Shown in pieces: positions 46,891 to 55,367 of a DNA stretch of 64,000 bases. Positions within the stretch are counted from its first letter, which is position 1, and each line of letters begins with the position of its first letter. The stretch is from Promethearchaeota archaeon. GTDB taxonomy: Archaea > Asgardarchaeota > Lokiarchaeia > Sigyniarchaeales > SOKP01. Under the pieces are notes generated by a model. It had not been told where the DNA came from, ran no database searches, and saw only the letters and a list, made by a program, of their open reading frames with translations. The DNA lies in NCBI GenBank assembly GCA_016840085.1, contig JAEOTA010000081.1, positions 1 to 64,000 on the forward strand, given 5' to 3'. A program made the translations under genes and the position numbers.

Positions 46891-47346
46891 TCATTTTAAA
46901 AAAGTTCTTTTTCCTAAATAAATAAAAAGTTCTGATAACTCAAAAATAGTCAACGGCATAACCATTTGAGCCATACTTGTACGAAGATCTTCTTTGTCTT
47001 TACCAGCCAATATTAATTTCCGTATATCTTCAACATAATCATCCATATTCAAAAATAATATTTCTATTTTATCAACCCCTGTAAGTTCTTCAATATCCTT
47101 ATCCAGATGCTCCTCTACTTGATTAAGCAACCCTAACTTTATTTTTGGAGATAAATCATATTTGGTTATAAGACGATTACACTCTTCTATAATAATATTT
47201 AAACTTAAATTCCAATCAGCATTTTCCTTATATTTTGGAATAAGAATATCACTAATAATCACTTCAAAAAGAGTTCTTGGCGCTCTTTCATCAAAATCAA
47301 CTTGTTCCCCATTGCTCAATTCAACCTTAATAATTTGATCACTCAT
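46891..47346 (-). CDS. Hypothetical helical protein (151 aa)
   Basis: Acidic, mostly helical: IKVELSNGEQVDFDERAPRT, then AGKDKEDLRTSMAQMVMPLT and FELSELFIYLGKRTFLK. Its style is like subunits of archaeal regulatory complexes but no family is recognised. Converges on the PEP-synthase-type gene. Confidence 0.5.
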   Translation of the reverse strand: MSDQIIKVELSNGEQVDFDERAPRTLFEVIISDILIPKYKENADWNLSLNIIIEECNRLITKYDLSPKIKLGLLNQVEEHLDKDIEELTGVDKIEILFLNMDDYVEDIRKLILAGKDKEDLRTSMAQMVMPLTIFELSELFIYLGKRTFLK

Positions 47347-47472
47347 GCCTCATCTCAACTTGAATCGAAAATTGTGTTCTTAATAATTAATGGACTAATA
47401 TCTAATAAATATTTTCATAACTCAAACTGCTTTAAAACTTTAATAATCACTAAGTGTAGTTTTTCGATTAAT

Positions 47473-47649
47473 TTGATAATATTAATTCTTTTGATTGAAC
47501 TCAATAACCTATTGACACTTATAGAGCTTGCCAAGAAAAGAAAATCAAAATTTGATGAATTAATAATACTTTATGATAAAGCTTCAGAAGAATTCGATAA
47601 ATTGAAGGTGACTGGTATTATAGGCGGATATATAGGAGATTTAGTCTAG
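47473..47649 (+). CDS. Possible small protein (58 aa)
   Basis: A TTG-initiated frame with an N-terminal hydrophobic stretch (IILILLIELNNLLTLIEL) followed by a basic then acidic helix (KKRKSKFDELIILYDKASEE) and IIGGYIGDLV. Coding character after 47520 is reasonable. It might be a fragment of a longer ancestral gene. Low confidence. Confidence 0.3.
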   Translation: MIILILLIELNNLLTLIELAKKRKSKFDELIILYDKASEEFDKLKVTGIIGGYIGDLV

Positions 47650-47695
47650 GAATAAATTTAAATATGTTTTTTTTCCTTTTTATTATAGGAGCCAT

Positions 47696-48757
47696 ATGAA
47701 AATCTCAGAATTAATAAAATTATTATCAAAAGCAGCAGAGGGTAAGGACTCAATCGCTGAAGGAGCTGTAGGATCTAATTTCTTTGGCTTTGTTTTCAGG
47801 GATGTAGTTTTTGTGGAGGACCTCCTCGATCTAGGTTATTTAAGTCAATTTTGTAATGTTGGAACTATGCCGATGTTTCTACATAATTTCAGCGGGGACC
47901 CAGACGCTTTTTTTAAATATTCTGACTTAAGTTTTGATATTTCTTGTATTGGATCATTAAAGACTCTGGTTCCCACAATTAAGTTTTGTATGGATGATTT
48001 ATTATTTGAGGTCTGGATGTTAGTAAGGACGCCAAAAGGGGAGGTCTTTCCTGCTTCTTTTTACTATGGAAAATCACGTCTAGCCATTGGAGGTTGGAAT
48101 ATTAATACTATAGAATTATTTCATAAGATTAAATTTTATTTACCTAAGGAGCTTAACGAGTTTACAACAGTCAATCCTTTTGATTTCACGGTCGAGGAGC
48201 GAGACCATTTAGCAAGTTCTTTAGAATTAGCCCTTCAAAAAGTTAAACCATCTGATTTTGAAGTGACATTTAGAGACGAATATGGAGATATTTTTTTAGC
48301 TATTCAGGAGGGAATACCTGTTTTTAAAAGAATTAATGATGAAGATTATTGGCCTATTGAAATTATAGACCAAGGATCTTGGAGGTATTTAGATCTTTTT
48401 GAAGAATTAATTAAGGATCAGCTAACCTTAGATGATAAAAATAGATTAGAAGCAGATCTAACTTCTTTAGAATTTAGAACGCTCAGAAAAAATTTAATTA
48501 TGAAGTGTTACGATAAATTAATTGATCTTGCTTATCAACAGGGTTCTCGTCTTGCGTTTCAAGTGTTAGGAAAGTTACTTCTAAATGAGGGGATAAAGAT
48601 TTTCGATGATCTTAGAAGACTAATTCTAGATAATTCACGATGGATAGACGAACGCGACAAATTGAAGATGAAAAAAGATAGATGTAAAAGAAGAAATAAT
48701 TTAATTAATTTTAGAACAAGATTATTAAAGAACAAGGAGGATATGATTGCACAATAA
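47696..48757 (+). CDS. Lineage-specific protein, GSLKTL-PT-KF / FYYGKS-GGW family, long form
   Basis: 353 aa, ATG start with AGGAG upstream. Residues 1-180 are homologous to the 236-aa protein at 5035-5745 (IGSLKTLVPTIKF, VWMLVRTPKGEVFPASFYYG, AIGGW). The C-terminal 130 residues (FEELIKDQLTLDDKNRLEAD...) are helical, ending in a basic tail, and are not shared. Having copies at two distant sites shows a small paralogous family; function unknown. Confidence 0.65.
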   Translation: MKISELIKLLSKAAEGKDSIAEGAVGSNFFGFVFRDVVFVEDLLDLGYLSQFCNVGTMPMFLHNFSGDPDAFFKYSDLSFDISCIGSLKTLVPTIKFCMDDLLFEVWMLVRTPKGEVFPASFYYGKSRLAIGGWNINTIELFHKIKFYLPKELNEFTTVNPFDFTVEERDHLASSLELALQKVKPSDFEVTFRDEYGDIFLAIQEGIPVFKRINDEDYWPIEIIDQGSWRYLDLFEELIKDQLTLDDKNRLEADLTSLEFRTLRKNLIMKCYDKLIDLAYQQGSRLAFQVLGKLLLNEGIKIFDDLRRLILDNSRWIDERDKLKMKKDRCKRRNNLINFRTRLLKNKEDMIAQ

Positions 48758-48831
48758 TTTTTAAAAAAGAAGATTAAGTTATTTGAGATTCATTTTTAAT
48801 TTATTCATCATAAAAGAGGTTAGATTTTATG

Positions 48832-48860
48832 TTTCCTTTTTTCACGTGAAAAAAAGGAAA
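48832..48860. promoter_or_regulatory. Long palindrome TTTCC(T)6CACGTG(A)7GGAAA
   Basis: Near-perfect inverted repeat of two 14- to 15-nt arms centred on CACGTG, immediately downstream of the 47696 gene and just before a TATA-like TTTTTATAAG (48861-48870) of the structured-RNA gene. Could be a regulator-binding site (CACGTG core) or a terminator hairpin; the position suits both. Confidence 0.5.
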
Positions 48861-48899
48861 TTTTTATAAGGGAAAAAAATTCAACATATTATGATGAAA

Positions 48900-49060
48900 G
48901 AATCGGAACACCGTGATTTAAATATATTCTTATACCTAATGCCGAACAATCGGCTAACCTCAACCCTTAACCCTGAGCATCAGTTCTCTCGACTGGGCGG
49001 GTAATTATTAGATAAATACGTCTCCTCTTTTTGTTTTCAGTTTTTCGCGGTGTCCGCTTC
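48900..49060 (+). ncRNA. Structured RNA, possibly divergent 5S rRNA
   Basis: A TATA-like element lies about 30 nt upstream and a T-rich stretch (49061-49079) downstream. Ends pair in a long helix: GAATCGGA-A-CACCGTGA with TCGCGGTG-TCCGCTTC (16 bp, one bulge, one mismatch). Inside are GCCG-AACAAT-CGGC, CTGA-GCA-TCAG and CAGT/ACTG hairpins, and TACCTAAT pairs with ATTAGATA. The order TACC...CCGAACA..CGG..TAA..CTC resembles loop B-helix III-loop C of 5S rRNA, and GACTGGGCGGG resembles its loop E region, but the RNA is about 40 nt too long for a normal 5S. The RNA gene itself is well supported; its identity is not. Confidence 0.5.
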
Positions 49061-49440
49061 TTTACTACTTCTTTTTTTTAATAAATTTTATGTTATTTTT
49101 ACGTTTTTTTTGTTTTTACTATTTAAAATCTAATACTGAAAAAATGGAAAATGCAAAAAAGAGACATAAAGGTCAATTACCTTTCTGTATATTGTCGAAA
49201 TTTTATAAAAAACATCTATATTTTATCATTTTCTAGTTTAAATTTTACATTTTTACAATTTAAACGAGACATAATCATAATCTTGAATTTTAGCATCAAA
49301 TTGGAACATAACTGTTTTTATAAATCTTGAGATTATTCTCATAAAAACATTCTTCAAAATTTTTTAATAGATACTTGGTTTCCGAGGATAAATAATGAAT
49401 TAACTGCTTAAATAAAGAATAACCCGTACTAGGTAAGAAT
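49061..49440. other. Intergenic, AT-rich, nothing recognised
   Basis: Contains a T-run after the RNA gene (probable terminator, 49061-49079) and several long T-rich stretches. No coding or repeat structure seen. Confidence 0.4.
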
Positions 49441-50634
49441 TTAGGGTTTAATTAAATTAGGAAGATATTTCTCATTAGATATTTCTATTAATGATTTTGT
49501 ATAATCAGTTATTTTTTTTGCGATTTCTGGATGGGATAGCATTTGAACTTCAATTTTTTCACCTCGATCCCATAATAAATAAGGAGTCTCTTCATATGGG
49601 ACATTTTCTTTAATTTCCTTTATCCAACTATCTGGTAATTCATTTTTTAATTGAACATCAAGCATTTTAGCTAAAAATAAAGTCCAAGCTCGTGGAACTA
49701 CAGATATTAAATAACCACCTCCTCCAAATGCTACCCATCTATTTTGACAAAATTCACGAGCACTAGTTTTGATTGTTTGAGCAATATCTCTATATGCTGC
49801 TATTGAAAGACCCATTTCAGTTAATGGATCATTGAAATAAGTATCTACACCTAACTGAGTAAATAATATATCGGGAGAGTATGCTTCTAATAGTTTAGGA
49901 ACGGTTTTTCTAAATAGATTTATAAAATTCTTATTATTTGTGCTAGGAAGCAAGGGAAAATTAATAGAATAACCTTTTCCCTTTCCTTCTCCGTTTTCAT
50001 TAATAAAACCTGTACCTGGAAAAAGAAATCTTCCATCTTGATGAAAAGATATTTTTAAAACATTAGGATCATCATAAAACAACCATTGAACACCATCTCC
50101 ATGATGACAATCAATATCTAAATAAGCTATTCTTATATCTTTTTGCAAATTTTGAAGGTGTTTTATTGCAACTCCAATATCATTAAAAATGCAAAAACCT
50201 GAAGCTTTATTTCTTAATGCATGATGAAGACCGCCAGCGGGATTAAACGAAACTTTAAAATCCTCTTCATTCCAAACTTTTTCTGCTGCTAAAATACTTG
50301 CACCACAGACTAAAGCAGATGCTTCATACATACCCTCAAATGCAGGAGTATCTCCGGGACCTAGTCCATAAATATAGGGAGAAATTGTGTTATCTCTTGG
50401 ATTTTCGCTCAATTTCCTAACAATATTGACATATTCTAGGGAATGAATTCGTTCTAATTCATTATTCGTGGCCATCCGAGGTTTTATTATCTCTAATCTG
50501 CTACTATTTAAAAGATTTAATTTATCCATAAGGCTGTATGTAAATTTGAGCCTTAGAGGTCTAAAGGGATGATCCTTTCCAAAATTATATTTCTGATATT
50601 CATCTGTATAAATTAGACCAACTCTATCGACCAT
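49441..50634 (-). CDS. Histone-deacetylase / AcuC superfamily enzyme
   Basis: 397 aa. KDHPFRPLRLKFTYSLMDKL at the N-terminus, GGLHHALRNKASGFCIFNDI, AYLDIDCHHGDGVQWLFYDD (zinc-binding DxDxHxGDG), SFHQDGRFLFPGTG and GGGGY carry the arginase-deacetylase active site: His dyad, Asp and His zinc ligands, and the late tyrosine. Deacetylates acetyl-lysine or polyamines, or acts in acetoin/acetyl-CoA synthetase control as AcuC does. Confidence 0.9.
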   Translation of the reverse strand: MVDRVGLIYTDEYQKYNFGKDHPFRPLRLKFTYSLMDKLNLLNSSRLEIIKPRMATNNELERIHSLEYVNIVRKLSENPRDNTISPYIYGLGPGDTPAFEGMYEASALVCGASILAAEKVWNEEDFKVSFNPAGGLHHALRNKASGFCIFNDIGVAIKHLQNLQKDIRIAYLDIDCHHGDGVQWLFYDDPNVLKISFHQDGRFLFPGTGFINENGEGKGKGYSINFPLLPSTNNKNFINLFRKTVPKLLEAYSPDILFTQLGVDTYFNDPLTEMGLSIAAYRDIAQTIKTSAREFCQNRWVAFGGGGYLISVVPRAWTLFLAKMLDVQLKNELPDSWIKEIKENVPYEETPYLLWDRGEKIEVQMLSHPEIAKKITDYTKSLIEISNEKYLPNLIKP

Positions 50635-50843
50635 TATAGTTATTAAAATTTAACCTCCTATTAATCTTTTTAAAGTATAAATTATAAGTTTATCTCAATC
50701 TTCTCTTGTATAAATCGTATTTTTTAAACAGAAGTAATAATATTTAAGAGAGGTGTATTATCAAAATATTATAAGAAAAAATAAATATTTGCAAAAAAGT
50801 TCATATAAAGATAATTCTTTTAAAGATAACCTATGCTTTAACC

Positions 50844-51398
50844 ATGTCCCAAGTATTTAAGAGTTTTTTAGATCGAGTTGCTCGTGAATCTGAATTTAAG
50901 CCGCTTAAGAATCAATTACTCAATTATTTAAAAAAAGAGAGTGAAAATAAATACAAAAACTATCCCAGATTATTAGAATTAATGAAAAATTATTGGCCTA
51001 AATATCAAGACCGTTCTCGTATTTCTCATCTTTTAAAAGATCATTATGAAGAGATTTTTACTTTTTATTTGAATAGTTTTTTTCATTTTCGAAAGCGGGG
51101 ACTTTCATATTTAGAACCAGAAGCCCCAACTCCAGTTGATTTTAAGCTCGTTTTCAAATATCATTATAATTCTAAAGAGATTGAGGTTGTTGAGGAAATA
51201 ATGAAAAAGCAAAAGATTGAAGGAAATACAGAATCGATACTAAAGCGAGTTTTTATTTTTGCTATTAGTTCTTTTGGTTTTATGGTTGAGCAAATATTTG
51301 AAAGGCCATTTGCCTTTCAATTTTTTGATATTACTTCAAATCTTCTTCCTAATAATGAATATGAAGTAATTGCTATTATATCTGGAAGAGAACAATAA
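50844..51398 (+). CDS. Hypothetical protein (184 aa)
   Basis: ATG start. Helical first half (FKPLKNQLLNYLKKESENKY, LLELMKNYWPKYQDRSRISH), then beta/alpha (VDFKLVFKYHYNSKEIEVVE, SILKRVFIFAISSFGFMVEQ). The C-terminus EYEVIAIISGREQ does not end in a di-glycine, so it is not a ubiquitin-like protein despite sitting near the E1/E2 genes. No family recognised. Confidence 0.5.
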   Translation: MSQVFKSFLDRVARESEFKPLKNQLLNYLKKESENKYKNYPRLLELMKNYWPKYQDRSRISHLLKDHYEEIFTFYLNSFFHFRKRGLSYLEPEAPTPVDFKLVFKYHYNSKEIEVVEEIMKKQKIEGNTESILKRVFIFAISSFGFMVEQIFERPFAFQFFDITSNLLPNNEYEVIAIISGREQ

Positions 51399-51422
51399 AA
51401 AACTGTTGTTTATATTTATTAG

Positions 51423-51854
51423 CTATTTGTTATTGCTTAAAAATGAACTTAAATCCATGATATCATCGCCTCTTTTAACTTGGATCTTGCTTTTAATTCC
51501 TTTAATTTTTCGTTCTAGAAACATAATAGCATCAAGCGGAATTCTTCTAGGAATTCCTCCTCTTTGTCTAATAATCGCTAATAGATAGTCTATATTTTGC
51601 AGTACATCTGGACTTATCAATTCATTATATATTGCTTGGTAGACATTTGACTCTCTAACTTTTAAATTGTTCAAGTGATTGTATGCTTCAGGGGCTAATA
51701 CTACTTTTAATATAAATTCGATTTTTTCTGACATCGAAACGACTTTATCTTTTACTACATCTTGTTGCCTTTTAGCTTCCATTAATGCTTTCATTTTTCT
51801 CATGCGAATTTTTTCTAGTTCATGTTGTTCAAAGTTTCTATTAGTTTCATTCAT
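51423..51854 (-). CDS. PDCD5-family protein
   Basis: 143 aa. ELEKIRMRKMKALMEAKRQQ, FILKVVLAPEAYNHLNNLKV, and a basic C-terminal RGGIPRRIPLDAIMFLERKI match the helical core of the archaeal-eukaryotic PDCD5 (TFAR19) family (EARERLsNixLV motif). These small DNA-binding or chaperonin-binding proteins occur in archaea next to ribosomal genes. Converges with the preceding hypothetical gene. Confidence 0.75.
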   Translation of the reverse strand: MNETNRNFEQHELEKIRMRKMKALMEAKRQQDVVKDKVVSMSEKIEFILKVVLAPEAYNHLNNLKVRESNVYQAIYNELISPDVLQNIDYLLAIIRQRGGIPRRIPLDAIMFLERKIKGIKSKIQVKRGDDIMDLSSFLSNNK

Positions 51855-52033
51855 TTTCTTATCTATCTCTGTTATTTTGTTCTATTAATTATAGTTTAAT
51901 TTAAGATATACATCTTGTCATTAATTTGTTAAATTAAAACTCAATAAATAAATAATGGTGGCTAAAATAATAATTTTTTGAAGAAAAATTCCTTTTTCTT
52001 CTAATAATTAAATCTTAAAATTAGTAAAAATGG

Positions 52034-52190
52034 TCCCTCCCCCCGGAATCTAGCTAGATCTGAAGTAGATCCGTATTTCGAGCCGGGGACCGCTCGGTTT
52101 CAATTTCGGCTGACGTAACTTCATTAGCTACCAGCTTTAGTACGCGATATTATCTACAGCCGAGCACTCTGACCACTGAGTTAGGGAGGG
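52034..52190 (-). tRNA. tRNA-Tyr (GTA) with introns in the anticodon loop and T loop
   Basis: Read on the minus strand: acceptor CCCTCCC/GGGAGGG with A73, C1-G72 as in archaeal tRNA-Tyr; D arm ACTC/GAGT; anticodon stem CTCGG/CCGAG around CT-GTA-G; T stem CCCGG/CCGGG. The anticodon loop holds 55 extra nt after position 37, in which CAGCCGA pairs with TCGGCTG of the anticodon arm, as expected of a bulge-helix-bulge precursor. The T loop (CTCGAAA...) holds about 29 extra nt. Variable region is CGGTC. Lies upstream of and divergent from the E2 gene. Confidence 0.85.
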
Positions 52191-52472
52191 GATGTGTTTT
52201 AAAATTATATAATAATTTAATTAATTTATTTTTTATGATTTTCAATTTAGAGTAAATAATAACAAGAATTATTTTATTCTATACTTTTTTTAATACTCAT
52301 AAATAACCCTCTTTTGTTTAAGAAAACTTATTAAACAAAAAATTTTCCTATATTATTAACATAAAAATTTCCAATAAAAGATCGCAAAATACTTTTGTTG
52401 TGAAAAATTTAATTAATTAATGAATAGTTTTATAAAATTAAACTAATATTTTTTTAAGAAAGGTGATGAATA

Positions 52473-53012
52473 ATTAGAGAAGAGACTGATTATACAGAAT
52501 CTATTGAGAGTTATAAAAACGATCCAAACGTTATTCTAGAACCATGGGGTAGAAGTATAGATCATTTACGATTAACCATTATTGGTAAAAAAGGAACACC
52601 TTATGCTGATGGAAAGTTCGTTTTTGAAATCAAGTTCCCTGAGAACTACCCGTTCGCTCCGCCCTACGCTTACGCAGTTACTTTAATGTGGCACCCTAAC
52701 ATTGATTCATCTATTCCACCAGGGAAATTGAATATATGTTTAGATTTAATTAATCCAGATTTAGTAGGTAAAGTTGATGCGAGTACAGGAGCAAGCGGAT
52801 GGACACCTTCAAAAACTCTAACTAATATTATTGAAGCACTGAAGGGCATGATGCATATAGAGTTATGTGAATATCTCGCATAACGTGTAAAGCCGCCCTT
52901 CTTTAATCCTGGCGATCCCCTTAATCATGAAGCAGGTGAACAGTATTTTCGTGCTTTAAAGAAATTTGAAGCTAAAGCTAAAAGCTGGACAGCCAAATAT
53001 GCCATCGACTAG
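52473..53012 (+). CDS. E2-like ubiquitin-conjugating enzyme, interrupted by an in-frame stop; probable ATT start
   Basis: UBC fold: GTPYADGKFVFEIKFPENYP, FAPPYAYAVTLMWHPNID (HPN at 74), NICLDLI with catalytic Cys89, WTPSKTLTNIIEALKGM, then after TAA (52881) the same frame continues KPPFFNPGDPLNHEAGEQYF and ends at 53012 in the E2 C-terminal helix. The stop lies in an extra segment of about 10 codons (52860-52889) between helix 2 and the conserved PxxxDPLN turn. No ATG/GTG/TTG precedes the fold; after the TGA at 52467 the frame opens ATA ATT AGA, nine bases after the AAGG of AAAGGTGA, so ATT 52473 is assigned. Part of an Asgard ubiquitin system with the E1 at 55364. Confidence 0.85.
52860..52889 (+). 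other. 30-nt in-frame insert in the E2 gene (candidate intron or recoding element)
   Basis: Placed by homology between the codons for MMHI and KPPFF. Contains TAA 52881-52883 and most of a hairpin GTTATG/CATAAC (52862-52867 with 52879-52884). The flanking coding sequences GAAGGGC (52841-52847) and GCCCTTC (52895-52901) are perfectly complementary over 7 bp and would bring the two sides together. Exact borders are uncertain by a few nucleotides. Confidence 0.6.
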
Positions 53013-53210
53013 AGGAATTTAACTATCTTTTATTTCCTATTTTTATTTTTTATGTTTTAATTTATTTGGTTTAAGAAATTCAAACTCATATTTCATAGAT
53101 TAGCTCATATCTCATAGATCACCTGTTATTATTAATAACCCAATTTCTTTAAATTGTTAATCCAAATATTTATTATAACGATTTGATTAAAGCAAATAAT
53201 TAATTAAAAA

Positions 53211-54092
53211 GTGGATTTATTGCTAAAAAAATCGACAGGGTTAAGATCTAAGGTTATAAAGATGGATAAATTTGATATCTCTTCTTTTACAGATATTTTA
53301 GCTGATAAGGCTGGAAAAATAATTCCAGAAATTTTCAAGGGTGTACAAAAAGCAAGAAGAGATTATAAAAATGAAATTAAAATACTTCCAGATGAGATTA
53401 AATATGCATCTGCAGAGTTATGGGAAGAGATTATTGGAAAAGCAATATCATTGGGAATAGATTTAATAGGATTTGCTCCTATTGATGAGAATTTAATTTT
53501 TGAGAATGATTATGTTGGTGGAATCGAAATGTTATATGAAAACGGAATTGTATTAGGTATGGAAATGAATTATGATGCAATAAATACTGCACCTAAACCC
53601 CCAGCAGGTTTAGAATCATTAAGAATTTATGCGGAATTAGGTAATGCTACGAATAAATTAGTTGATTTTATTCGTTCAAAAGGATATAAAGCAATTGCTT
53701 GTCATCCTTTAGGTGGTCCTATACTTTATCCCGCAATGGCAGTTAAAGCAAAATTAGGAAAAATAGGAAAGCAGGGTCTTTTAATCACAAAAAAGTATGG
53801 TCCCCGGCAAAGGTTATCTATTATTGCAATAAATGCTACTCCCCTTCCTGAAAATCAATGTGAAGATTTTGAAATTTCTGAGTTTTGTGAGAGATGTAGA
53901 AGATGCATTCATTTTTGCCCTGTTAATGCAATTTTTGAAGATCCTCTTGTCAAAAAAAATGGAACAATAACCCGAATCGATAGCAACAAATGTTTTGAGT
54001 ATTTTTACGAAACTACTGGTTGTTCAGTATGTATTGAAACATGTCCCTTTCATAAAATTGGTTCTGAAGTACTTTATTATAGACAGCTATAA
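53211..54092 (+). CDS. Epoxyqueuosine-reductase-like (QueG-like) iron-sulfur protein
   Basis: 293 aa, GTG start. The C-terminus has two 4Fe-4S motifs, CERCRRCIHFCPVNAIF and CFEYFYETTGCSVCIETCPF, in the layout of QueG and related reductive-dehalogenase-type ferredoxins; the N-terminal part (GIDLIGFAPIDENLIFENDY, ACHPLGGPILYPAMAVKAKL) is similar to the same family. Whether it works in tRNA queuosine synthesis or another reduction is not decidable. Confidence 0.75.
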   Translation: MDLLLKKSTGLRSKVIKMDKFDISSFTDILADKAGKIIPEIFKGVQKARRDYKNEIKILPDEIKYASAELWEEIIGKAISLGIDLIGFAPIDENLIFENDYVGGIEMLYENGIVLGMEMNYDAINTAPKPPAGLESLRIYAELGNATNKLVDFIRSKGYKAIACHPLGGPILYPAMAVKAKLGKIGKQGLLITKKYGPRQRLSIIAINATPLPENQCEDFEISEFCERCRRCIHFCPVNAIFEDPLVKKNGTITRIDSNKCFEYFYETTGCSVCIETCPFHKIGSEVLYYRQL

Positions 54093-54126
54093 CAAATTCC
54101 CTAAATTATATTTAAATTAAGTAAAC

Positions 54127-54747
54127 ATGCGAAATATTTCTTTTAAAGATAAGAAAGTAATCATTTTTGATTTAGATGGGACTATTGTATACTTAAAAGC
54201 GGATTGGATATCTTTGAAAAGAAAACTAGTTGAAAAATATAATAAGCTTTATGATGATTATTGCAATTTTGATAGCGTGTCTGTATGTCTTAGTAAAATA
54301 GTAGAAAGAGAAGATGAAAAAGCGCTTGCAGATTTCATTAAAATTATTCGCCAGTATGAACTTGAAAATATCGAAGAAAACAAACCAATTAAAGAGTCAA
54401 TTTTTTTTATTAATAATAAAGAGTTATTTGGTATAGAAGAAAAGAGTAAATTCGTAATTTTGTCTCTTAATACAAGAAGTACTATAATCAAATCATTAAA
54501 ATTAGCGAAAATATTCAAAAAAATTGATTTTATAGTAGGAAGAGAGGATGTCCGAAAATGGAAACCAGATCCAGAAGGAATTTTTAAAATAAAAGCTCAT
54601 TATAATTTGAGAAATGAAGAAATGATTTATTTTGGGGATTTGGAAAAAGACATGATAACTGGGAAAAATGCTGGTATTGAAGCTTACTATATAGATGATT
54701 TAATTAATCTTGTTAATAAAAAGAAGTCTGGATTAAAAACTATCTAA
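54127..54747 (+). CDS. HAD-superfamily hydrolase
   Basis: 206 aa. Motif I KVIIFDLDGTIVYLK, motif II FVILSLNTRS, motif III lysine in VGREDVRKWKPDPEGIF and motif IV MIYFGDLEKDMITGKNAGIE match the phosphoglycolate-phosphatase-type HAD fold. Phosphatase of unknown substrate. 34 nt after the QueG-like gene, so probably one operon. Confidence 0.9.
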   Translation: MRNISFKDKKVIIFDLDGTIVYLKADWISLKRKLVEKYNKLYDDYCNFDSVSVCLSKIVEREDEKALADFIKIIRQYELENIEENKPIKESIFFINNKELFGIEEKSKFVILSLNTRSTIIKSLKLAKIFKKIDFIVGREDVRKWKPDPEGIFKIKAHYNLRNEEMIYFGDLEKDMITGKNAGIEAYYIDDLINLVNKKKSGLKTI

Positions 54748-54767
54748 ATTTGTTCCATAATAAGTTA

Positions 54768-55367
54768 TTAGATTTTCATAAAGGTAAAGACTTCATCCTT
54801 TTTTTCAATATATTTGAACAAACCATAATTAGTTACTTTTGTAATAATTTGATCGTCCTTTAGATGATGGTCATCAACTGATAACCATCCATTATCTTTT
54901 AAAACTCGATACAATTCTCTTAAAATATTTTCTGGATCTGATAAGTGATGAAAAATATCCAATAAAAGAACTACATCAACGGTATTATCTTCTAGTTTTG
55001 TATTACATTCAGTTAGAATTGTTTCAATATTACAAAGTCCTCTTTTTTCTGCTCTTTTTTTGACATCTTCAATAGCTAAAGGATGAATATCAGCTGCATA
55101 TACTTTTCCTGTCTTACCAACTGCCTCTGCTGCGGCAATAGTATAACTCCCTGGACCACATCCATAATCTAATACAAAATTTCCTTTTTTTATTTTAGTT
55201 TTTTCTATTTTTAGATTTGGTGGATAGTTTTTATCACGTTTTTCAAAATGTTTAATCATAAATTTAAAATGAGTTTTGCTCATGGGTTTATCTTTTTCCC
55301 TTTTTTCTGGAATTACTAACACCCCTATTTTAAATATTAATATAAGAATAAAAAAATGGAATTTCAC
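54768..55367 (-). CDS. SAM-dependent class I methyltransferase
   Basis: 199 aa. FVLDYGCGPGSYTIAAAEAV (motif I), VYAADIHPLAIEDVKKRAEK (post-I), and DVVLLLDIFHHLSDPENILR are a class I methyltransferase of the UbiE/type-11 kind. GTG start overlaps the E1 stop (GTGA), indicating translational coupling; an internal ATG at 55283 (MSKTHFKF) is a possible alternative that would drop a short hydrophobic lead. Confidence 0.88.
   Translation of the reverse strand: MKFHFFILILIFKIGVLVIPEKREKDKPMSKTHFKFMIKHFEKRDKNYPPNLKIEKTKIKKGNFVLDYGCGPGSYTIAAAEAVGKTGKVYAADIHPLAIEDVKKRAEKRGLCNIETILTECNTKLEDNTVDVVLLLDIFHHLSDPENILRELYRVLKDNGWLSVDDHHLKDDQIITKVTNYGLFKYIEKKDEVFTFMKI

Noticed and set aside
50844..51398. Ubiquitin-like modifier beside the E1 and E2 genes
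   Set aside because: The protein is too long, ends in REQ rather than di-glycine, and shows no ubiquitin-type sequence.
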